A model generated the notes under the pieces. It did no database searches. It was not told the origin of the DNA and saw nothing but the letters and a program-made list of their open reading frames with translations. 64,000 bases of DNA from the NCBI GenBank assembly GCA_964020085.1, contig OZ026595.1:9643516-9707515 (forward strand). The letters are read 5' to 3'. Source of the stretch: Micromussa lordhowensis (taxonomy: Eukaryota > Cnidaria > Anthozoa > Scleractinia > Lobophylliidae). A program made the position numbers and the translations under genes. Below, in pieces: positions 35,201 to 46,589 of the stretch. Every line of letters begins with the position of its first letter. Position 1 is the stretch's first letter.

Positions 35201-38200
35201 CACAGATTATTCGCTCGTTGGCACTCTATCGATAGGTATACCTAGTACACGTTATAAACTTTGGAAAATCAGTTCCGTGTGCTTGTAACAGATTCGTATA
35301 AAACGGTATATAAATAAAACTGGGCATGATAAATCGAGCGATGAGGCTATTTCTTTTTTGCTTGAATCAGAAGAAAATCGACTGAAAAGCGTGACATCGT
35401 AGAAAAGGTCCTTTGATGTGCTTTAATTTTAGATAATGCTGTTATTGCATTCGACATCAAAAGTCCAAAATATGGAATTATTTCCTTCCCTATTTCAGAC
35501 CTGACCGAAATATGAATACCTTATCTCTGACTAGACCCTACCTAGATTGAACTGCTTCTGTTTAGATAAACATTTTCCCGATGTTTATAACTACAGCTAA
35601 CTTCTCGATCAAGAGATAAATGACAACAGTGATGGAGCTGGTTTTAACTGAGTGTCGTAAACCAAACCCAAACCAATTACTTAACAATTAGACTACTCAG
35701 TCAATTTCAAACCGTAGCAAACCAAAACCAAACAAAAAGTAATTGCCTGATTACTTTGCAATTCACTTCAACTTTCCACTCAGTTGAAAATCACTCAAAA
35801 ATACCTAATTCTAACCAGTGCGTACAAACTATACCCTACTGGAGACCAAAATGATCGAAATGTATAACCTTTTTCAGCCAAAAAGACTCAAAACCCATGC
35901 TATTTAGTCAGTACTGCATATACCTTTAAGGTTTATATGAAGGAGTATCCCACCTAGCCAGGGAAAGAAGGGAAACTAAAAGCAAGAATCGCACATACTG
36001 TTAGAGTAAAAATACGCCACAGAAATTTTTCAAACAATGCAGTTCCAGATTTGAACGAAAATATTAGCGGATCGACGGATTTGGCGCAAAAATGGCACGG
36101 ATCGGCGGATTTACGTACCCCTATTCACCCCCCTCAAATTGCGTGGTCACAAGGAATAATAAGCAGCTATTGGATAAGATTGAACAAACTACTTGACAAT
36201 GGAAAGCAATCCATTGTTTGCTGATGTCCAAGACAGAGGAAATAATTGATCTATGCTTGACACTCACCAAAAAATTTTTTTCATAGGTCAGTGTTGTTTT
36301 AATTAATTAATTATTCTATCTTTAGCCTAGGACTTGGCAGGGAGCGATATGAGAATAGGACTTCTGCTCTCAACCACCATTCCACCCCTCACCACAAACT
36401 ACAGATTTTGAGAACTCAATCAGTGTACGTAAAGTGCACATCTTTTGAAAGTACAGTTAAAAAAACGCTATTTCAAACACTCAGGGGAAATAAAAACAGT
36501 TTGAAATAACGGGAGATCGAAATAGCTGACACGAGCAATAAAATGACAGAGGAAAAATCCAAGGGAAATGGTTTTGAGTTTACCAGAACAGGTAATTAGA
36601 AATAATCAAGTTTAAATTATCGCGTCCAACTGCACATTGTTTTTATTCTTGAAAAACACACATACCGCTTGAAAACTGTATCTGGATCTTCCATGACACC
36701 CTAAATGCAGTGAGATGATAAACAATTTCAAAACCTTCAAACACCGTCCAACAAATTTATTATATTTACAGAACTGATTAATACATTACTGGTACGTATA
36801 TTTCACTGAATTAAGGCAATTAATTAAAAAGACCAATAGTATTAAGTCTTTTTTAATGGAGTGGTTTTCAGTTGAGTGTCGTAAAACTAAAACCAAACCA
36901 ATCAATTAGACTGACTCAGCCGAATCCAAAACCAAAACCAAACTAATTGCCTGATTACTTTCAACACTCAATTGAAAACTGCTCTAACAACATGCATCAA
37001 GAAAAATAATGTTCACAATTATCATGACGGTCTGTAAAAGACTCCTTTATGACCCAAGCATTTACAATCACAACTAAAAAGGTTTCACAAAGCAGTACCC
37101 CAGAAGGCTGGTGGTAGTAACACAATAGCAAGAGCATAGTTACATGTAACTTTGAAGTACTCAAAACATGCTGTGTGAACCTTAGTATATATAGTGCAAT
37201 AGTTTGTTAAGATGCATATTGACAATACTGTGTTTATTAAATATCAGTTATTTTTAAGAATAGAGATACTTGTGCAAAATGTACTGTGATGCCATGTATA
37301 TGAAACTATTAGCAAGACATCTCAGTATGATCAAAAAGTGTATAAAAGATAATCTGAGAATAATGGTAATAAATATTTTTTTTTTTGTCCAATATAAATT
37401 TTATCACAATAAGGAAACAAAATTAATATATATTTACCAGTTGCAAGTGTTTATGCTCATCAGGCAATCTTGATTGTTTTAATGAAATGGAAACTCTGTT
37501 CTCTTGTAAATTCACGGCGATGATGACTCCTGAACATAAAGAGACTCAAGGAGTCATGTTAAATATCAGAGTTTGTCTGTTGCCAATGAAGCAAGAGAAT
37601 ATTTGAAGGAATAACTATACCTAACAACAATTATTATTTCCAATGACAAAAGTTATTAAATATATAAATATTTACACTTATTAAATATTAAATATTGAAT
37701 GTTTAAAAAATGAAATATTTCAAATGCTGTGATTGCTCAGTAGTAGTAGCTGCTCTGAAAATTATGGAATCAGCTGATTAGCCATTCTCAACCAAAAACG
37801 CTGGAGAACTAAAAGCTATCAAGGAGAAGGAAAGGAGAAATGAGAAACACCAAAAAGAGCATGGCAGTGAACGTAGAAAGCCACAGGTTCAAAGTAGGGT
37901 GACAATTTTTAGAGCAAGGTGTACACTAAAATGCAGGACTAGAGTGCCAGTAATGAGAACTGATTTTTTTTAAGAATTGCACTAAACTAAGGATCATGCA
38001 ATTTACACCGTCCACTGATTTGTATACCAGTAAGTCATCAAATGTACTTTTTACGATAACTGCAGAAATTCTTGCACGCTCATTGGCTAATTTTCATCAT
38101 CAATATGCGGACAGAAACATGAATTTGAAATTTGTGCGACGTGTCAGCGAGCGAGATCCACAGCTACTTTGACAATGTGATGACGAAATTTATGATCAAT

Positions 38201-41200
38201 AACAGGACAGACGCATGAAAAACTGATGGCAATTTGTTAAATATACAAGTCATATGTCACTTAACAGAACCTGATCCAAAAGACGGCTGAATGACAGACT
38301 TGTTTAAACCTGAGTGAGTAAGTGATTGCTCGAATATGTGAGTAGTCAAATGAGTGAGTTAAACCTTTGAACAGCAATAACAAGACAATTCCATTACCTC
38401 TTACAACATCACCAACCACAAAAGCATCAGTTGGGTCTTTGTATTCCTTGGATATTTCTGAGCTATCTAATTCAGATAACTTACAAAAAGCCTGTAAGAA
38501 GGCAAAGAGTATAAATACAACTGGTGGCACATAAATCACATAAAGGACAACTGCAATGTCACTTTCCACTTTAGCCTTGGTGTTTCAAATGAGTATTAAT
38601 TCATGGCCAATTTATACGAGGCACTTCATCTTAATACATGTAAATGCATCTGATGGTAATTATATCAATTCAGAACCTCTAAAACTCTTTTCATCAAGTT
38701 CAAATTAAAAAGAGTTCATGTCCATTCCTTTCAGTTTCATATTTTGCGATATAAATGTGATATACATGTATTAAACACTCTTGGAAGACAATCCTACGTC
38801 CCATTTCAAAACAACTTAAAATTTATCAAATTATTCCTCGACCACTCTCTTCTCAGTATCTGGAAATGCAATTTCATATATTACATCTTCTACATTTTGT
38901 TACTCTTGACCTAGAAATGAAATTATTGCATGTTTATGAATGCTTTAAGAAACCTTACACATGTACCTGTATATCAAGATCAGTGAAGTCCCTATTACAT
39001 CCAAATTCCAGCATTGTCAGTGTCACAATGATGCAAAATGGTCTTTTGAAGGCTACTGTTCCAACAACAATATCTCCTTCTTTTATACACTGTAAAAAGA
39101 GACACCATAGATTACTGTAGACCTTTGCAGGTGTCCTTAGCAAAACAAAATTTTCAGTGCACTATTTTAAAGCTGACCACCACAAACGGTATAATATATT
39201 AATGAATAGTATATAAAATGTATTATCCAATAAAAACTGTTTAACTCCAATAATTTATTTTATCTGATACTTTAAAAAGATAATGGTTGGGCATTACCTT
39301 AAACAACTGTTTCCTTCGGACATCCAAAGGTATTTCCATCAATGTCTCAAGAGGAGGTGTATCAGCATAAAGATCTAACACTAAAATAAAAAACAACGTA
39401 TTGAAATACCAGGGACACTTTACACATTATTTTTTTATTATATGACTTGCGTTTGTAACTGATATAAAATGCACTCTGATTGGCTAATACTAGGGAATTA
39501 TTCTCCTGTAATGCCCATGGGCTGATTACAGGCCTGCAAAAGTCAAGGAAAAAGCCATATAATAAACAAGTTATTAAACAAGAGTGAGGTCTTTACGGGA
39601 ACATCTCAAACCCTGGCCTTGCCGTATTGACCTTGCTATGGCTTGGTCAATACAGCAAGGTCTCGGTCTGAGATTTTCCCATATACTAGTCATTCAAAAC
39701 TTAATCCTCTTCAGACACTTCGAAAATGCCAAGTGGCCATCATTTTGCTAACAAAGGCTCACTGCTACACTACTCACTATCTATCACAGAATAGATAATG
39801 AGTAGCATAGCCAATCAGAGAACGGCATTTGTGATAGAACGCTAGTAGATTTATACTAATACTTAATAGTAACACAGAACAAGCAAAAGCAGTTTAAATG
39901 TTCGTTGAAAAATAAAGTGAGTGACTAAGCATATTAAATATTTGTTTTAAAACCTCAAACTTCTGCAGGGGCAACTATCAGCTGGGCAACTATCATTCTT
40001 CAACAGAAAACTCTATTGTTTAAATAGAAACACTCGCAATTGTTCAGGAGAACACAAAAAGCTGTGGAAACACTTGCCTGCAGCTCATGTTTTCCCAAAA
40101 TTCTGCTCAAGTTTCAACAGAGACATAGAAAATGTTTCTGAAACATTTTAAGTAAACCAGCATACTACAAAACCTTAGATTTACAAAGCAACGTTATTCA
40201 TTGATAATTTACGCACTGACGTGTTAACAAGAAATTTGATGTTATCAGCCCTGCTACAAAGGGTCTTTGTTCATACCTTCTTGGTTTGAATGTGTGCCAT
40301 AGTCTATACCTCTTCTGAGTTTCTTCTTCCCTTCCATTGAGAACAACAAGTCTGCTTTGGATGCAATAAACTTCTTCACTCTTTGGTGGAAACTTTCATC
40401 TCTGTTACTAGATCTGTGTAGAGTGTAAATATAAATTTAATATCATTTTACTAACAACATAGCTGCTGTACACTTGTTCTTGGAGCTCAGCATGCATTAT
40501 CTTTTTTACAGATGCATGGCTGGAAGTTACTGAGCACGTACGTTATGTTGCCAGTACGACAATACATGAGTTTCGTCAAGGTCAAGGTCTGGGCACCAGG
40601 AAAATTGACTGGCTTTTGAACAGAACTTTGCCTGGCTGCTTCATTAATAATTTGCATAGTACTGTTCTTGTCTCTTTTAGAAGATTATCAATCAGTCTTC
40701 TAAAATGTTGAGCTTAAGTATACAAGTTATTTCCCTTGTATCTTCAAATGATTCCAGGAGCAAATTTGCCCATTGATGAATTGCAAAAGCAAATGTTCTG
40801 TATAAGAGTCCACTTTAACTATGTCAAAATTACAAGTGATTTCACTTGTAATGATGGATTTGAATAAATTATTACGATTCAGTTAGCTGCCACTATCTAT
40901 CACTTGTAGGCAAGTTAGCAGTGCTGATTGCAGGAAACTCATCTCCACAAGTGTAGAATTTCATTTTTACCACAATTGCTGCTAATCTTGCAATCTGATT
41001 GGCTAATTTGCCGTGGTCGATAAGAGTCCATACCACGCTGCTCGCGTCATTGTGTTACGAATGCCTTTTTCAGCTCGCGCTCTGAAAAAAACCATTTTCT
41101 TTGACGTTGATATTGTGGTAAAAACAAATCGAAATGGACTTTATCGTTAACGAGTACGCGTCATTACTCGTTTCTCGTTTCCCAGATATTTTTTTTTCGT

Positions 41201-42793
41201 ATTGTTTCTGTATGTTGAGCGAGTTTGCAAAAGTTTTTGAAAGGAAAGTATGACGCGTACAAACAGCTCATTTGCATAATGAAGCGCGTGCACTTTCAAG
41301 TCCGTGTTTAGCAAAGATTTCCTTTTCCTTCGTTAGCTGCGCCTCGTGAGTCCACAACATTTTGACCACTGTGATGACGCGTATCGTCGTCGATAAGAGT
41401 ACATACCACGCTAAACCACATTCGATTTGTTAATTTTTTCCAGGGGATATGCCCCCAGACCCCCTCAGCTTGGCAAGGCCCTTTTTGTATATTTTCTGCA
41501 CAGATGTCATATCCTGATTCCCTCCTGTTAAAAACTCTTACTGAAACTCCTGAATACAATCATTGCCCCTTCTGAGATGTAAGTATTTTGAGTTCCCTTT
41601 TCCATACTTAATTGTAGAGTAAATAGAAGATGGTGTTACTATGTTTTCTAAGAAAATGATGCACTTTTGAGTTCTAGAAAAAAAATTGCTGAACCTTGAG
41701 ACCTCAAACATGCATTCAAGGCTGCTGCCTAACAGGAGCCCGGTAGCCTGGGGCTCCCAAGAAAGTCCTTTGGGCTCCCTAACTTTTTGCAGCAGCTCCC
41801 AAAACATTACCTGTTGGGCTCCTAACTTTTTGGCTTTTGCCATTCTGGGCTCCTTGAAATATTTGTTAGGCAACAGTCCTGTGCATTATTTTCTTAGAGA
41901 CCATGGAAAACCATATTCCATTTGGTACATAAATTTTGCAAAATTGCATCATTTGTTGGACAAGAGGAAGATTAGCCTCGTGGACTTATGGCTATCAAGG
42001 GGTGGCAAACTGTATCTAGAAAACTGTGGCTCCCAGACACTTTTGATCCAATAATGAAATCCTCTGTAATGAGTCACAGAGTCTTGTTTTTGGGAGCTCC
42101 TTTCTGTTTCCCAGTTTAAAATTAATTCACTTGTTCAAGTCACAGTTTCGGATTTTAAAACAAGGGTCTTGGCGTCTTGCCAACTCATCACCGCTTTAGT
42201 GTCTTGGATTGAGAGTTCTAGGTTCAAGCATGTATAGCTCAGATCATACCATATTTTGATCTGATGTAGGCTAACCTGAGTGATAATCAAGCTGCCCAGA
42301 GCACTATTTAGGCCTAAATGTAGTCTGCAGTTAGCAGTATTTTGGGTGAAACTTTATCTTTAGTAGTTGTGGTCAGTAATTTGATTCTCCATGTTTCAAA
42401 AGTATACCACTTGCAAATACATGTAATGTATTAAACTATAGACCTGACTGGTTTAGAGGTTCTATTTTTATAGTAATTGTATCTATAACAAAATTCTTGA
42501 TCGTGATTGGTTCTCCGCATGCCTATTTGTCACGTAATTGGCGCGCGATCACGTGGGTGTCCAATTACTGGTGTCCGATTTGAACTTTTTGTAATCGGAC
42601 ACCTGTAATTGGATACCCACATGCTTTTCTTGTCAATTGCACGCGTTAAATGGTTTACTTAGCAAAGTTTTCTACAAAGTTTTCAAAACTTAGGAAAAGC
42701 GCTACAGACATTTTCACTCAAAAGAAGTTCTCAAAATACATTTTTAATTTTCAAAATTTGTTATTAGATACGATGAATTAGTAATTGGACCTT

Positions 42794-42829
<36 letters not shown>

Positions 42830-45429
42830 GTCATATCGGCCTCGCGCTTTGCGCTTGGCCGATTTTGAAATTACTCGCTCAATTACTCGCTGAATTGCAC
42901 TCCACTCGGTCCAATTACTAATTACTAAGCCTACATAAGAGATATGATGATGAGAATACCGTTTGGTTTCTTGCTGCTTATTTGATGGATGTAACTCTCT
43001 TTCATTTTCGGATTTCTGATGTACTCCACTCATTCCCCCTAAAAATTCACATGTTTCTTCTGTATAACAGCTTGCCTATAAGAAATTAATAACAAAACTG
43101 TCTACCTTCTTCAAGAAAATGAACAAAAATATCATTCCTGGCACAAATGAAAAGTAGTGGGGATCAAAAACAATAATTCCTACATGTTGTAGTCTTCCAT
43201 GTTTTGGGGGAGGCTATTTTATGAGCCTCAAGCTATGAGCTGCGAGTCTCTTTTTGTGTGCCCCGAAAGATTCCCGCTAAAAAAATTCAAAAACGGGCCT
43301 AAATACCCTAATATGGTATTTATTACATGCATACAAATTTATTTTGAATCTTTTGTGGCAGTGCTTGGTATAATAATGTTCTCTATATATCATCATGATA
43401 ATTATTACCTAAAATTTGCCGCACTTGAACATTTCCCTCTTTATATTTGGAAGTTAGTCAATTTTACATAATCATCATTTTGGATATGGAAATTTGGGAG
43501 GGGAACTATGGACTGACCTTCAAGTCTGTATCATGGAATCAAATTTGATACAAACGGAAAATCTACTTTCTTGGCATTTCACACACGAAAGAGAATTGAA
43601 AACTTTTGTGTTTTCTGCCAAGTGTAGCATTTACTGAGTAAAACATTAATGTTAAATTATAACTAAAACAAAAAAAGGCGCTGTGGCTCGCAAAAATAGG
43701 CCTGCGGCTCACGGCTCACAGCTCTGACTCGTTCATGTTACAGTTCAATTTGTTACTCTGTACAGGCACAGCATAAAGCTCTATGGAAAGACCTTTTGAT
43801 GGTTTTTGAAGCCATCTTGCAGTAGCTTGGGGAGGCAAACAGGGCAAAACCTACAGTACATGTATAGGGAAAGTTAAAAGTTTGATGCCCTATAATTTGA
43901 GGGCCACTGACATTCTGAAGAATTATGAGTTACAAGGAAAAGAAACCTAGCAGACAGTTTTTCTGATCAAATTTGAAGACAAGGAATTGCACTTTTAAGT
44001 TTTCATCCAAATGTCTCTAAATTTTCCTAGGAATTGTGACTCAGTTCTACAGACAAAATTATGGAAAAAACCTTAGTTGTGGTTTTCTTACCAAGATTAT
44101 TTACCACAAATTTGATCAGTAAATTCTTTTATTTGGAATCTTTTTGTATACTGTTTTTGTTATTTAAATGCCCAGACTATAAAACAAGAGAACAACCAAT
44201 AGTTCTCTGGCTGGCGCATTGTAAACAATTATTGGATGAGGTTTTTGTGATATCCAGAATAATCAAGGTCGAGGTAAGAGTTATCAGCCGAAGCCGAAGG
44301 CTGAGGCTGATAACCCTTACCGAGACCTTGATTATTCTGGATATCACAAAAACCGAAACTTATAATTGTTTTATTATACATTGAACGAACGCAAAAACTT
44401 GGAAGTCATGTTTCTGCTTCTTCACTGACGGCAAGCAACACGAATCGCGCGAAGTTGACATGATTACCCTTGGAAATCATGCATTGCGCGCGCAACCTAC
44501 AGATTATTCACTAATCTGTAGGTACAGATTAGTGAATAATCTGTAGGTTGCGCTGTTCCCCAGAATTAACAGTAGGCTTTTAGCCAATGAGAAGACAGAT
44601 GGTAACTACAATGTATAATAATAAACAATTATTGGATGAGGTTTTTGTGATATCCAGAATAATCAAGGTTGAGGTAAGGGTTATCAGCCGAAGCCGAAGG
44701 CAAGACCTTGATTATTCTGGGTATCACAAAAACCAAATGTAATAATTGTTTTATTATACATTGAACGAATGCAAAAACTTGGAAGTCATGTTTCTGCTTC
44801 TTCACTGACGGCAAGCAACACGAATTGCGCGAAGTTGACATGATTACCCTTGGAAATCATGCACTGCGGTCATACATGACATGATAACCTGTGACCTTGA
44901 CATGACTACCCGTGACCATGACATGATTATTGTATAATCTGCAGTTATGATGTCACAAGCGCTGATTTCGAAAATTCACTGTAGGCTTTCGGCCAATCAG
45001 AAAAGAGTTAGAGAGTTGAATGTATAATAATAAATAACTGAGGTCAGGTACATCTTTTCTATCAAGAGCAAGCCACAAAGTTGTTGTTAAGCTACAAGTA
45101 ATTTCTCAAATGTTTCATACTTACTTGAAGTCTATTTCTAAAGTAATTCACAGCCAAATGGTCTGCAGTATTAGGACAAAGGAAGTCTGCTGCCGAACCT
45201 TCTCCTTCACCTTGTTCATCTTTTGTCAAACTGATCAGGGATGGACCATGATATACTACTGACTGCGCAAAACGATCAATAAATGTTCTTTTGTTTACGT
45301 CTGCAGGCAAGAAATATTAAAGTTTGTCGCAAGCACTAGATCGCTTTTCAGGAGACTCAATAAAATAGGTTGAAGACATTGTTATAAAGGACAAAGACAA
45401 ATCTAAAAGATAAGCAATTTCTTACCCAT
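28264..45429 (-). CDS. TTC14: TTC14, tetratricopeptide repeat protein 14 (S1 + TPR + RS-rich tail)
   Basis: Nineteen coding exons: 45429-45426, 45300-45125, 43075-42960, 40413-40277, 39380-39298, 39089-38967, 38491-38398, 37529-37438, 36700-36666, 33681-33535, 33151-33080, 31887-31768, 31367-31245, 30824-30695, 29956-29835 and 29278-28264 account for all 2589 nt (16 blocks listed; every phase matches). The product is 862 residues; human TTC14 has 770. The order of parts is a conserved [14 protein letters not shown] segment (~105-130), [10 protein letters not shown] (~155), an S1-like domain (~173-275, [24 protein letters not shown]), [17 protein letters not shown] (~320), TPRs at ~362-395, 399-432 and 446-479 ([46 protein letters not shown]), a coiled basic segment and an RS/SR-rich tail (~526-862). 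The initiator ATG is followed by one base before the donor. S1 and TPR domains suggest RNA-associated complexes; the exact role is unknown. Confidence 0.93.
29596..29745. repeat. Palindromic repeat with AGCCGGTTAGCCCCCAACC arms
   Basis: The left arm AGCCGGTTAGCCCCCAACC plus GAAGTCG is mirrored by CGACTTCTGGTTGGGGGCTT and AATCGGCT. GGGGGCTAA motifs repeat on the right side. It is MITE-like and lies in the last TTC14 intron. Confidence 0.7.
31508..31760. repeat. Tandem repeat, three units of about 84 bp
   Basis: GAACCTCTGTGGAG recurs at 31531, 31615 and 31698. Each is followed by GGCTTAA, an AA-rich stretch and AAGTATTGACT(G/A)AACTTGATT. The array ends 8 bases before the TTC14 exon at 31768-31887. 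Confidence 0.85.
31966..32192. mobile_element. MITE, 227 bp, TIR GGGCCATTCC...
   Basis: The left end GGGCCATTCCATTTAATATC followed by TGCACCCCCCTATTGAGG is mirrored at the right as CCTCAATAGGGGGGTGC and GGAATGGCCC. Two internal GTGTCGGCA motifs are present. The outer AAC/AAC may be a short target duplication. Confidence 0.8.
32425..32505. repeat. GC-rich hairpin nested inside the motif cluster
   Basis: AAAACAGCCGTCCTT and GCTCCCGGCCCG on the left pair with CGGGCCGGGAGC and AAGGACGGCTGTTTTT on the right, around a loop of about 12 bases. Confidence 0.75.
32763..32793. repeat. (TATG)n microsatellite
   Basis: About seven tandem TATG units follow GAATAAAGTAAG, a context often seen at the 3' ends of non-LTR retrotransposons. 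Confidence 0.8.
33205..33322 (-). mobile_element. Truncated SINE (3' part) with (GATT)n tail
   Basis: AATC repeats (33206-33228) are followed by AACTTTGTTTAACGAGGGT, GATAAACCCGTGGCCCTC and GAATTGGAATTTAGAAATG. These match the SINE at 60022-60267 but lack its tRNA-like head. Confidence 0.75.
33731..36136. mobile_element. TIR element, 2.4 kb, no transposase seen
   Basis: GGAGGGGGGTGAATAGG at the left and CCTATTCACCCCCCTC at the right are inverted and flanked by AATT on both sides. CGGATCGACGGATTTGGC follows near both ends in direct orientation. The interior holds a 12-bp hairpin (34269-34296) and four diverged copies of a GAACTGAAAGTTC module (near 34569, 34763, 34855, 35031). Another MITE (35641-35830) may be nested. 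No domain was recognised in its ORFs. Confidence 0.65.
35641..35830. repeat. TIR repeat with GGTTTT...AACCAAACC motif, copy 1
   Basis: GGTTTTAACTGAGTGTCGTAA with AACCAAAACCAAAC runs, ending in an inverted CACTCAGTTGAAAATC. It shares its design with 36855-36990 and with the fragment at 24099. Confidence 0.7.
36855..36990. repeat. TIR repeat with GGTTTT...AACCAAACC motif, copy 2
   Basis: GTGGTTTTCAGTTGAGTGTCG at the left is mirrored by CACTCAATTGAAAACTGC at the right, with ACCAAAACCAAAC in between. It lies in the TTC14 intron between exons 36666-36700 and 37438-37529. Confidence 0.8.
39425..39690. repeat. Family A palindrome, copy 3
   Basis: Nearly full-length match to 16127-16400, including the leading TCTGATTGGCTAATACTAGG block and the GCCTTGCCGTATTGACC / GGTCAATACAGCAAGG arms. 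It starts 45 bases from the TTC14 exon at 39298-39380. Confidence 0.8.
41727..41880. repeat. GGGCTCC-rich repeat with CTGCCTAACA ends
   Basis: CTGCCTAACA at the left and TGTTAGGCAACAG at the right are inverted. Between them GGGCTCC(C)TAACTTTTT-like units recur three or more times. Confidence 0.6.
42478..42925. repeat. Repeat family B, copy 2
   Basis: Close match to 15690-16125 over its length, including the GCGCGATCACGTGGGTGTCC block and the terminal inverted AATTCAGGGAGTAATC. It ends 35 bases from the TTC14 exon at 42960-43075. Confidence 0.8.
44214..44560. repeat. Palindromic MITE, tandem copy 1
   Basis: AACAATTATTGGATGAGGTT and GATATCCAGAATAATCAAGG are mirrored by CCTTGATTATTCTGGATATC. 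A shared tail follows with AACTTGGAAGTCATGTTTCT and CGCGCGAAGTTGACATG. A nearly identical unit lies at 44617-44880. Confidence 0.8.
44490..44553. repeat. Perfect inverted repeat, 31-bp arms, 2-bp spacer
   Basis: Arm 44490-44520 begins GCGCAACCTACAGATTATTC and is the exact reverse complement of 44523-44553, separated by GG. It can form a cruciform or a 31-bp hairpin. It is absent from the neighbouring tandem copy. Confidence 0.95.
44617..44880. repeat. Palindromic MITE, tandem copy 2
   Basis: Same order of blocks as 44214-44560, but with a shorter central palindrome and without the 31-bp inverted repeat. It is followed by repeated CATGACATGAT and GTGACC(T/A)TGACATGA motifs. Confidence 0.8.
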
Positions 45430-45651
45430 CTCGGTCGTCCTTTCGATTCGTAACCGAATCAAGCTGAAATCCGAATAGTACTGAGCAGCAGTCGTTATCT
45501 TCAAATACGATGATACGTGGTGTACGAGAGCATATATTGTAGCAGTGTAACCGGAAACACCCGAGACCAAGAGGACATTGATTACGAAGTCATGAAACAC
45601 ATCGTACAGTGTCAACGTGAAGTCTCGTTCTTCCTAAACACATATAACGAA
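45430..45651 (-). promoter_or_regulatory. TTC14 5' UTR and promoter-proximal region
   Basis: This region lies directly upstream of the ATG at 45429. The minus frame is open upstream of the ATG, so the true start rests on homology: human TTC14 also begins shortly before the equivalent segment. No TATA box is evident. The plus-strand ORF block starts right at its far edge. Confidence 0.4.
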
Positions 45652-45897
45652 ATGGCTTGCAGCGAATTGATTCAGACTAAACAAGAGTTGGCACAGAAAG
45701 TAGTGGCTAGAGAAAAGAGATACGGAACTATAACCAATGCTTCTCCAGCCGGTGTGGGTCAAGTGCCTCGCACTTGGTCGACTGTGAGTCGACAGCCCGC
45801 GCATGGGTCGGAGTGCGTACAGCACTACCGCGAGGAAAACGTCCTGTCGAACGAACAAGTGTCGTCGGCGTGGGTGCCTCTCATCCGGCCAGACTAG
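45652..45897 (+). pseudogene. Unrecognised 81-codon frame at the start of the ORF block
   Basis: It begins ATGGCTTGCAGCG and ends at TAG 45895-45897. The first part is helical and Lys/Gln-rich (ELIQTKQELAQKVV), the rest polar with a WVPLIRP end. I do not recognise it. It may belong to the decayed block, since the next fragments follow at once in other frames. Confidence 0.35.
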
Positions 45898-45979
45898 TGA
45901 TTCATCATTGAATCAACCCGGAATGCAGCGATACCCTCACCACGACGTATTAAGACAGAGAAAGACCGCGTGTTTGAAC

Positions 45980-46545
45980 TTGAGTTGAGTACCTCTGTCA
46001 CTTTGTTGAATGGTACTTACAGCACATACGCCGAATTGATCAATCGCAGTTCATTACAACGAGATTAGATGGTTTGTACGCTTATTATCACCGGCAATGG
46101 TGGTGTCAACGAGAATTGTTCTATCATTTCAAAAAGTGTCACGGTTTCCTGAATGGAATGGTCTTATTGTTCATGGCACTGAGTGTGGTGGTAGGCACCG
46201 TGTGGGAAAACAGTTTCGTGGGCGGTGGGTTTGACAGCCTTCGGCAAGGTAGTGAAAAGTTGGAATGATTTCAAGAAATTTTCATTCAAAGTGGACATGA
46301 GTCGGTTTGCTTACACGACCTACGAAAAGACCTTGGTCGAACTCAGAACCTATGTACGAGGGTTTGCATTGGAAGAATTTGCTTGATTTTTAATCAAAAT
46401 GCAAACCTTGGCCGACACCATCACGGATTTCACACTACCCATGCCCGATCGATGTGTCCAAGAGTACGAGAAGAAATTTCATCACACTCCTGTCGAACAA
46501 GTATTACTGACACGAGAGCATAAAATAGAAGGGAGCAGGGTGTGA
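45980..46545 (+). pseudogene. Frameshifted two-TM protein, SLATT-like
   Basis: A frame opening near 45980 contains a DGLYAYYHRQWW motif (~46072) and a hydrophobic pair of segments (NGMVLLFMALSVVVGTVW, then VGGG...). The reading continues after a frame change near 46235 with WNDFKKFSFKVDMSRFAYTT and ELRTYVRGF, meets TGA at 46384, then resumes with KMQTLADTITDF to about 46545. Two adjacent TM helices followed by a helical tail resemble the SLATT two-TM effector fold, known from conflict systems and some mobile elements. At least one frameshift and one stop make it a pseudogene. Family assignment is from pattern memory, not a search. Confidence 0.42.
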
Positions 46546-46589
46546 TCGATCATTTGGACATCATGCTGAAAAGTCGTCAAACAATGGTC

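Larger units (their letters stand above)
29279..45125. other. TTC14 introns: contents
   Basis: Known contents are the palindrome at 29596-29745, a tandem repeat (31508-31760), a MITE (31966-32192), the TTTGACCCTGG cluster (32299-32900), a hairpin (32425-32505), a microsatellite (32763-32793), a SINE fragment (33205-33322), a 2.4-kb TIR element (33731-36136), repeats at 35641, 36855, 39425, 41727 and 42478, and tandem MITEs at 44214-44880. Intervals 30000-30690, 34030-34250, 36990-37430, 37530-38390, 39700-40270, 40420-41700 and 43080-44210 show no gene that I recognise. Confidence 0.6.
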
